DNA of 9,133 nt from DASPKW01 sp038244055. Its GTDB lineage: Bacteria > Planctomycetota > Phycisphaerae > Tepidisphaerales > Tepidisphaeraceae. The notes beneath the pieces are model-generated. The model ran no database searches and was not told the origin of the DNA. It saw only the letters and a program-made list of their open reading frames with translations. Numbering within the stretch: the first letter of the stretch is position 1; the number at the start of each line of letters is the position of its first letter. Shown in pieces: positions 1 to 5,109 of this stretch. Both the position numbers and the translations under genes were made by a program. The stretch spans positions 1-9,133 of the forward strand of contig JBBRTW010000283.1 in the NCBI GenBank assembly GCA_038244055.1, written 5' to 3'.

Positions 1-20
1 CAAAATCCGCAATCCGCAAT
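1..20. repeat. Short heptad repeat (AATCCGC) at left edge
   Basis: Two consecutive AATCCGC units followed by AAT occur at about 5-20, at the extreme left edge of the window. The array may extend to the left, outside what is visible. A similar but non-tandem string (ATTGCGCATTCCGCA) occurs near 4973-4987. The repeat is seen directly; any function is unknown, and this may be only the tail of a simple-sequence intergenic element. Confidence 0.4.
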
Positions 21-36
21 TGCCAACCCTCTGCCT

Positions 37-65
37 TTGACGCCATTTCCCCCTCCCTCTATCAT
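37..65 (+). promoter_or_regulatory. Sigma70-like promoter for lptD
   Basis: A -35 element TTGACG (37-42, five of six consensus bases) and a -10 element TATCAT (60-65, five of six) are separated by exactly 17 bases. Transcription would start near 71-73, leaving a leader of about 86 bases before the GTG start at 158. The spacer is pyrimidine-rich. The match and spacing are seen directly; promoter activity is inferred, because planctomycete promoter consensus sequences are poorly characterised. Confidence 0.55.
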
Positions 66-142
66 GCTCCCAAGTCATCGCACGGGCTGTTGTTGCGATG
101 AGATCACCTGGGTCGCACATTCGGCTGGGCCCCCGTCACTCG

Positions 143-150
143 GGAAGGAG
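143..150 (+). promoter_or_regulatory. Shine-Dalgarno that decides the lptD start
   Basis: GGAAGGAG contains the AAGGAG core and ends seven bases before the GTG at 158. No comparable purine tract precedes the in-frame ATG at 98. The spacing and strength of this site favour initiation at GTG-158. Confidence 0.7.
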
Positions 151-157
151 TCTGTGG

Positions 158-3100
158 GTGCGCTGGAGCTGGAACGGATTTATCGGTTCATTCATTTCGC
201 TGACGGCCATTCTCGCGGCCGTCGGCACCCTCTCACCTGATCGCGCCTTCGCCCAACCGCAACCCGGCGCGCCCGTCGCACCCGGCCCGGCCACCGACAA
301 TCTCCTCATCTCGGCCGCCAAAGCCTCCACCTGGGTCGATTCCCTGAACACCGCCTCCAACGTGGTTCAGCTCGATGGCGGCGTCAAAATTCAGCTCGAT
401 CGCACCACCCTGACCGCCGACCAGGCCGTCATCTGGCTCACCCCCGTCAAAACCGGCGTTCTCGAAGACACCGAAGCCCAGATCGCCCTGGTCGGCAATG
501 CCGTACTCGATCAGCAGGGCCAGTTCGCCCGCTCCGGCGATCGCCTCTTTATCACCGCCACGGTCCACGGCGCGGTCCGCGTGACGGCCGACGATCGCAA
601 AGTCGGCAATCTCGAAGGCTCCGACCTCTACAAGCTCGCCACCGGGATGCGCCCGCCCCCGGCCGATGCCAAAGGCGCTGAGCTCGACAACTGGCTCTTC
701 CAGAACACGCCCGGGCCTTCCACCCAGCCCACAACCCGCCCCGCCCGCTCCAAGCAGCCTCTGGCTTTCTCGGCCGACCGCATTCAGACCGAGCACGGCG
801 CTGATGGCAACATCACCCTCATCGTCACCGGCAACGTCAAGATCTTCCAGAAACGCGGCGAAGACACGCTCGAGCTTCAGTGCGACCGCGCCGTCCTCTT
901 CACGCCCGTCAAGGACATGCGCGAGATCGATAAGAACATGCAGTTCACCAAGGTGGAAGATGCGATCACGTCCGCCTATCTCGAAGGCGATGTTCGCATC
1001 GTCCACACGCCCGCCCAGCGCCGCACGCCCGATCAGCGCCTGAATGCCGAGCGCGTTTTCTACGATTTCGACACCGACCGCGCCATCCTCACCGATGCGG
1101 TCATCCACACCCTCGAGCCGCAGCGCGGCATCCCGATCGTCATGCGCGCCGCGGTCGTCCGCCAGCTCTCCTCCGGCGAATATCGCGGCGACAAGGTCAT
1201 TCTCACCCAGAGCAGTTTCTACACGCCCAGCTACCACATCGGCATGAACTCGGCGTACGTCCGCACCATCGACACCGGCGACCCGCGCTACGGCAATCAA
1301 ACCCTCTTCCAGGGCAAGAGCGTGACCTTCAATTCCGGCGGGACTCCGATCTTCTGGCTGCCGGGCATGTCCGGAACATTCAGCGAGCGCGGCGGCGCGC
1401 TCCGCGACATCGAACTCAAATCCGGCAACCAATGGGGCACCGGCGTCCGCACCCAGTGGGGGATTTTTGAAACCATCGGCCAGATTCCACCCAAGGATCT
1501 CGACGCCTATTTCAACCTCGACTACTTCGGCAAGCGCGGCCCGGCCGCCGGCCTGGGCGCTAAATACGCCGGCGGCTTCATCACCGAAACCGACCGCCAG
1601 CCCTGGGCGTTCGAAGGCGATTTCGACAGCTACTTCGTCAACGATCACGGCAAGGACATTATCGCCCGCCGCCGCAGTGAAATCGAGCCTGAAGACGAGC
1701 TGCGCTACCGCATCACCTGGGCCCATCAGCACTTCTTCCCCGATCACTGGCAGCTCCAGGTGACCTCCGGCCTCATTTCCGATCCATCCTTTCAGGAGCA
1801 ATGGTTTCGCAAGGATTTCGAGGGCCAGCGCCAGCAGGACACGGCGATCTACCTCAAGCGCCAGGAACAGACCGAGGCGTTTACCTTCCTCTACTCGATC
1901 CAGCCCAACGATTTCGTCACTTCCTCCGATTTTTACCAGGAACAGGCCGAGATCGAACGCGTCCCCGAGATCGGCTACCGCCGCATCGGCGACCGAGTCT
2001 TTACCGGCGATGATCCGGGGAGCGGTCTGACCTTCTTCAGCCAGAACACATTCACCGGCCTGCGCTTTCAGAACAGTTCAGCGCCCTATTTCGCCGCCGC
2101 CGGCGAAAAAGGCGGCCTCGGTTTCCGCGCGGTCGATTCAGCGGGCCTCCCCTCGTTCGGCCAGACCGGCAAACCCACCTCCACCACCTGGCGCACCGAT
2201 TTCCGCCAGGAACTGGACTGGCCCTTCGCCCTGGGCCAGTTCCGCTTCGTGCCCTACATCGTCGGCCGCTACACCACCTACTCGCAATCGCCCGAGGACT
2301 CCTCCACCGACCGCCTCTTCGCCGCCATGGGCGTGCGCATCACCACCGCCTTCTGGAAAGTCGATGACACCGTCCAATCCGATTTCTGGGATCTGCATCG
2401 CCTCCGCCATGTCATCGAGCCCGAGGTGAACCTCTTCACCAGCACCCAGTCCACCAACCGCGATCACCTCTTCCAATACGAAGAGGATGTCGATCAGATC
2501 AACGATATCACCGCCGTCCAGTTCGCCCTCCATCAGCGCTGGCAGACCAAGCGCGGCGGTCCTGGCCGCTGGCGCAGCGTCGATTACCTCACGCTCAATG
2601 TCGAAGCCAATTTCTTCATGAACAAGCCGCCCGACAACGAACTGGCGCCGGTCTCTTTCCGCGGGCTCTACTTCCCCAGCCGCCCCGAGGAATCGCTCCC
2701 CCGCAACAGCGTCAATGGCGACTTCACCTGGCGCATCTCCGATACCTCCGCCATCCTCGGCGATGCCCAGTTCAACCTCGACGATTCCAACCTCACCACC
2801 GCCTCCATCGGCCTGGCCGTCAGCCGCGATGTCCGCCTGGCCTATTTCGTCGGCGTCCGCTACATCGACTCGGGGCAGTATCTGAGGCCTAACGCCGGCG
2901 GGTCCATCACGCCGGAAGATCTGCACTCCGTCGTCCTCACCGCTTCGGTCAACTATCAACTGACCCCCAAGTACAGCTTCGCCGCATCGCAAAGCTTCGA
3001 CTTTGGCCAGAACCAGCGCGTGCAATCGCGCTTCTCCCTGATCCGCCATTTCGACCGCTGGTACGCTTCGGTGAGCGTCCGGGTCGATTACCTGGCCAAC

Positions 3101-3187
3101 GAGAGCGGCTTCTTCATCAACTTCTGGCCCGAAGGAATCGGCGCTGCCGGCGCGGACAGCGAACGGTTGCAGCAGGTGTTTCAATAG
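158..3187 (+). CDS. lptD: LptD/OstA-type outer-membrane LPS-assembly protein
   Basis: This protein is the predicted outer-membrane translocon that inserts LPS or a related glycolipid into the outer leaflet at the end of the Lpt bridge. From GTG-158 it has 1009 residues. Residues 1-32 form a Sec signal peptide with an Arg near the N-terminus, a hydrophobic core (FIGSFISLTAILAAVGTL) and an AFA-Q cleavage site. Residues about 50-320 hold several OstA/LptA-like strand pairs with recurrent G-N/D-V turns. The barrel begins near 382 and carries LptD hallmarks: GGTPIFWLPG (394-403), RVPEIGYR (601-608) and LRHVIEPEVNLF (749-760). The mature chain has a single Cys (242), so the disulfide relay of the E. 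coli protein is absent. The E. coli LptD is about 780 residues; most of the extra length lies in the periplasmic region. The start at ATG-98 would add 20 residues before the signal peptide and lacks a ribosome binding site. Family assignment is firm; the exported lipid is inferred. Confidence 0.9.
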   Translation: MRWSWNGFIGSFISLTAILAAVGTLSPDRAFAQPQPGAPVAPGPATDNLLISAAKASTWVDSLNTASNVVQLDGGVKIQLDRTTLTADQAVIWLTPVKTGVLEDTEAQIALVGNAVLDQQGQFARSGDRLFITATVHGAVRVTADDRKVGNLEGSDLYKLATGMRPPPADAKGAELDNWLFQNTPGPSTQPTTRPARSKQPLAFSADRIQTEHGADGNITLIVTGNVKIFQKRGEDTLELQCDRAVLFTPVKDMREIDKNMQFTKVEDAITSAYLEGDVRIVHTPAQRRTPDQRLNAERVFYDFDTDRAILTDAVIHTLEPQRGIPIVMRAAVVRQLSSGEYRGDKVILTQSSFYTPSYHIGMNSAYVRTIDTGDPRYGNQTLFQGKSVTFNSGGTPIFWLPGMSGTFSERGGALRDIELKSGNQWGTGVRTQWGIFETIGQIPPKDLDAYFNLDYFGKRGPAAGLGAKYAGGFITETDRQPWAFEGDFDSYFVNDHGKDIIARRRSEIEPEDELRYRITWAHQHFFPDHWQLQVTSGLISDPSFQEQWFRKDFEGQRQQDTAIYLKRQEQTEAFTFLYSIQPNDFVTSSDFYQEQAEIERVPEIGYRRIGDRVFTGDDPGSGLTFFSQNTFTGLRFQNSSAPYFAAAGEKGGLGFRAVDSAGLPSFGQTGKPTSTTWRTDFRQELDWPFALGQFRFVPYIVGRYTTYSQSPEDSSTDRLFAAMGVRITTAFWKVDDTVQSDFWDLHRLRHVIEPEVNLFTSTQSTNRDHLFQYEEDVDQINDITAVQFALHQRWQTKRGGPGRWRSVDYLTLNVEANFFMNKPPDNELAPVSFRGLYFPSRPEESLPRNSVNGDFTWRISDTSAILGDAQFNLDDSNLTTASIGLAVSRDVRLAYFVGVRYIDSGQYLRPNAGGSITPEDLHSVVLTASVNYQLTPKYSFAASQSFDFGQNQRVQSRFSLIRHFDRWYASVSVRVDYLANESGFFINFWPEGIGAAGADSERLQQVFQ

Positions 3188-3220
3188 TTGCTAGTTGATT
3201 GTTGTTGGTTGTTAGTTGTG
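3186..3220 (+). repeat. Degenerate heptad repeat overlapping the lptD stop
   Basis: Five consecutive 7-base units (AGTTGCT, AGTTGAT, TGTTGTT, GGTTGTT, AGTTGTG) share the pattern N-GTTG-N-T/G. A sixth, more degenerate unit (GGTGGCT) follows to 3227. The array begins inside the lptD stop codon (3185-3187). The periodicity is seen directly. It looks like a simple-sequence intergenic element rather than coding DNA; function unknown. Confidence 0.55.
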
Positions 3221-3256
3221 GGTGGCTGGATGTCGGTGCGGGAAAAGGGCATCAAG

Positions 3257-3270
3257 TTGCGATGTCGCAA
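3257..3270. repeat. Small inverted repeat downstream of lptD
   Basis: TTGCGA and TCGCAA are exact reverse complements separated by TG. There is no T-tract on either side, so this is a weak candidate for a terminator. It could equally be a protein-binding dyad or chance. Confidence 0.35.
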
Positions 3271-3326
3271 TATGCCGCACACATCTTAATGCGCACAGAA
3301 ATAAGTGAAGGCAACTAATTTTTCTG

Positions 3327-3357
3327 GGGCCGCCCGGCCCATCTCCCGGCCCGGCCT
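3327..3357. repeat. G+C-rich REP-like palindromic element
   Basis: GGGCCG and CGGCCC (3327-3332 and 3335-3340) form a perfect inverted repeat. They are followed closely by CCGGCCCGGCC (3346-3356), which can pair alternatively with the first arms. The cluster of GGCC/CCGG words stands out from the A+T-rich flanks (AATTTTTCTG to the left, GTAACAATTG to the right). This composition resembles bacterial intergenic palindromic repeats. It may also help terminate lptD transcription, although no T-run follows directly. Confidence 0.45.
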
Positions 3358-3397
3358 ACAGTAACAATTGCACGTTTTTTCCCAGTCCTTCAAAACC

Positions 3398-3423
3398 AAA
3401 AATGTTCCACGTGGAACATTTTT
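3398..3423. terminator. Candidate bidirectional terminator around the parS-like dyad
   Basis: The 16-bp dyad is extended symmetrically by A5 on the left and T5 on the right, giving a perfect 26-bp palindrome. As RNA from either strand it can fold into an 11-bp stem with a four-base loop ending in a U5 tract. It sits between the 3' ends of lptD (plus) and the DUF1501 gene (minus), where a shared terminator would be expected. The stem tip is only moderately G+C-rich (GUUCC/GGAAC), so strength is uncertain. The exact parS match suggests the hairpin may be secondary. Confidence 0.4.
3403..3418. promoter_or_regulatory. parS: parS-like ParB/Spo0J binding site
   Basis: TGTTCCACGTGGAACA is a perfect 16-bp palindrome. 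It matches the widely conserved chromosomal parS core GTTYCACGTGRAAC at every position and the same perfect-palindrome form known from pseudomonads. ParB (Spo0J) binds such sites, spreads and loads SMC to segregate newly replicated origins, so parS sites cluster near oriC in most bacteria. Here the site lies in a non-coding gap between convergent genes, a usual location. No parA, parB, dnaA or clear DnaA-box cluster is visible in the window, so function rests on the sequence match alone. Confidence 0.75.
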
Positions 3424-3456
3424 CATTTCTACTCGGCGCTCCCTTTTTGAGTGTCC

Positions 3457-4887
3457 CTAAGCCATCATTCCCTTGACGACATTTCCCGCCACATCCGTCA
3501 GCCGGAAATCGCGCCCGCCATGCCGGAAGGTCAGGCGCTCGTGGTCCAGCCCCAGCAGCGCCAGGATCGTCGCGTGGAAGTCATGCACATGCACCGCATC
3601 CTCGGCCGGGAAAATGCCGTAATCATCGGACTTGCCGTAGCGAATGCCGGGTTTGACGCCGCCGCCAGCCAGCCAGGAGGTGAAGCAATGCGGATGGTGC
3701 TCGCGGCCTTTGGCATCCTTCTGCGCCACCATCGGCGTGCGGCCGAACTCGGTCGTCCAGACCACCAGCGTATCCTCCAGCATCCCCCTGCTCTTGAGAT
3801 CGCGCAGCAGGCCGGCGATCGGCTGATCGACATTTTTCGCCAGTGGCGTGTGCGTCTTCATATCGCCGTGCGCATCCCAGTTATTGCTTGCCCCGACATC
3901 GATCAATTCCACAAACCGCACGCCCCGCTCCGCCAGCCGCCGCGCCACCAGGCATTGCCAGCCAAAGCCGCTCGTCTGCCCGCGCGAAAGGCCATACAAA
4001 GCGAGAGTCGCATCGGTCTCCTTCGATAGATCGAATGCCTCGGGCGCTTGCGCCTGCATCCCGGCGGCCGTTTCGAAACTGCGGATGCGGGCGGCCAGTT
4101 CCGGATCGTTGCCGTGCCTGACCAGGTGCTTGCGGTTGAGTTGCCCGAGCAAGCCCAGTTCCATCTCCTGCAATTCCTGAGAGGGCGCGCGGCGGTACAT
4201 ATCCGGAATCGGCTCGGGCCCGGGGATCACGCGCGTCCCCTGATGGCAGGCCGGCAGAAAATCGCAGCCCCAAACCTGTCCGCCGGCGTAAGGCAGTTGC
4301 GGCGCAAGAACCACAAAACTCGGCAGGTTTTGATTGAGCGACCCCAGGCCATAACTCACCCAGGATCCGATGCTCGGTCGGGTGAAACTGACACTGCCCG
4401 TATGCACGCCGAGCGTGGCTTCAAAATGATTCCCGTGATCCCCCTTGAGCGAGTTCACGACGCACAGATCATCGGCCACGCCGGCGATGTGCGGGAACAG
4501 ATCCGAGATCATCATCCCGCTCTGGCCGCGCGGTTGAAAATCCCAGGCCGGCCGCTTCAAGAACTGGTTCGTCCGCGCCCCCTTGGCGGATGGCACGGTC
4601 TTCCCGACGTCCTCCAACAGCTTGGGCTTGTAATCGAACGAATCCACATGCGAGCAGCCGCCGGTCATGAAAAGAAAGATGACCCGCCTGGCCCTGGCCG
4701 GGAAATGCGGCGATTTGGGCGCGAGCGGATCGGCCGGCGCAACCATCCCACCCGTTTCAGCGGCGCGGGAAATCTCCGAAAGAATCGCGGGCATGAGGAG
4801 CGATCCGCCGACGAGGGAGCGGAGAATCGAACGTCGAGAATGATTCGGCTGCATCTTCATTTGATTCCAACTGTCACGGTCATTCAT
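3457..4887 (-). CDS. DUF1501 family protein, Tat-exported
   Basis: This 476-residue protein belongs to the DUF1501 family, which adopts the alkaline-phosphatase/sulfatase fold; no enzymatic activity is established. A twin-arginine signal (S17-R-R-S-I-L22, then a hydrophobic stretch to about residue 38) predicts export as a folded, perhaps metal-bound, protein. Family motifs appear in order: FLFMTGGCSHVDSFD (71-85), GDHGNHFEA (149-157), NNWDAHGD (335-342), TTEFGRTP (378-385), GREHHPH (394-400) and HVHDFHATIL (433-442). The His/Asp-rich signatures are what this fold uses for metal binding. GAGG lies eight bases upstream of the ATG at 4887; an internal Met at residue 10 or 12 is a less likely start. 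It lies downstream of the PSCyt1-PSD1 gene on the same strand, with 222 bases between, and such genes are commonly paired in planctomycetes. The substrate is unknown. Confidence 0.92.
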   Translation of the reverse strand: MNDRDSWNQMKMQPNHSRRSILRSLVGGSLLMPAILSEISRAAETGGMVAPADPLAPKSPHFPARARRVIFLFMTGGCSHVDSFDYKPKLLEDVGKTVPSAKGARTNQFLKRPAWDFQPRGQSGMMISDLFPHIAGVADDLCVVNSLKGDHGNHFEATLGVHTGSVSFTRPSIGSWVSYGLGSLNQNLPSFVVLAPQLPYAGGQVWGCDFLPACHQGTRVIPGPEPIPDMYRRAPSQELQEMELGLLGQLNRKHLVRHGNDPELAARIRSFETAAGMQAQAPEAFDLSKETDATLALYGLSRGQTSGFGWQCLVARRLAERGVRFVELIDVGASNNWDAHGDMKTHTPLAKNVDQPIAGLLRDLKSRGMLEDTLVVWTTEFGRTPMVAQKDAKGREHHPHCFTSWLAGGGVKPGIRYGKSDDYGIFPAEDAVHVHDFHATILALLGLDHERLTFRHGGRDFRLTDVAGNVVKGMMA

Positions 4888-4894
4888 TTTCTGG

Positions 4895-4900
4895 TCCTCA
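4895..4900 (-). promoter_or_regulatory. Ribosome binding site of the DUF1501 gene
   Basis: On the minus strand TGAGGA, with GAGG as its core, precedes the ATG at 4887 with about eight bases of spacing after GAGG. It supports this start over the internal Met codons. I could not assign a convincing -35/-10 pair to the DUF1501 gene in the 4888-5109 gap. Confidence 0.5.
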
Positions 4901-4942
4901 AGCGCTGTGTGCCGCGATTGAACGGGCCTCGACGTGGAGGCA

Positions 4943-4970
4943 AGATCCTTCGGAGTACCTCAGGATGACA
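4943..4970. repeat. REP-like interspersed hairpin element
   Basis: ATCCT (4945-4949) pairs with AGGAT (4962-4966), and GAG (4953-4955) pairs with CTC (4959-4961). This gives a hairpin with a three-base bulge and a TAC loop. On the minus strand it reads with a TGTCATCCTGAGG start. That wording resembles a short element I recognise as recurring between genes in several bacterial phyla, including planctomycetes and acidobacteria. Only one copy is visible here, so the repeat status is from recognition, not from counting. Confidence 0.5.
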
Positions 4971-5004
4971 TATTGCGCATTCCGCAAACCCCATCTCTTC
5001 CTGA

Positions 5005-5091
5005 CCTCAGTGCCTCAGTGCCTCTGTGCCTCTGTGCCTCTGTGCCTAGTGCCTCTGCACCTCTGTACCTCAGTGCCTCAGTGCCTCAGTG
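5005..5091. repeat. Octamer minisatellite, 11 units of CCTCAGTG/CCTCTGTG
   Basis: Eleven head-to-tail units occupy 87 bases: two CCTCAGTG, three CCTCTGTG, one 7-base CCTAGTG, CCTCTGCA, CCTCTGTA, then three CCTCAGTG. Variants are grouped in runs, as expected from slippage or unequal exchange. On the minus strand each unit carries an AGG, mostly as GAGG. The array starts 18 bases past the stop codon of the PSCyt1-PSD1 gene and lies in the transcribed spacer if that gene and the DUF1501 gene form an operon. Confidence 0.9.
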
Positions 5092-5109
5092 GCGAATGCG
5101 AATTCCATT

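Noticed and set aside
233..1801. Long minus-strand open frame (522 codons) opposite lptD
   Set aside because: The translation is low-complexity (Gly/Ala/Asp/Glu/Val-rich) with no recognisable domain. It is the expected antisense shadow of a G+C-rich gene; the plus strand has clear LptD motifs.
2138..3184. Minus-strand open frame (348 codons) opposite the lptD barrel
   Set aside because: It shows the same antisense composition and no family motif, and lies wholly inside the confirmed coding region.
3188..3402. Origin of replication or DnaA-box cluster next to the parS-like site
   Set aside because: I found no TTATCCACA-like boxes or A+T-rich unwinding region, so an oriC in this gap is not supported.
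4048..4968. Plus-strand open frame (306 codons) opposite the DUF1501 gene
   Set aside because: It has no domain and its composition mirrors the minus-strand gene. It also runs into the REP-like element.
5005..5091. Possible CRISPR array
   Set aside because: The units are 8 bp and contiguous with no spacers, so it is a minisatellite.
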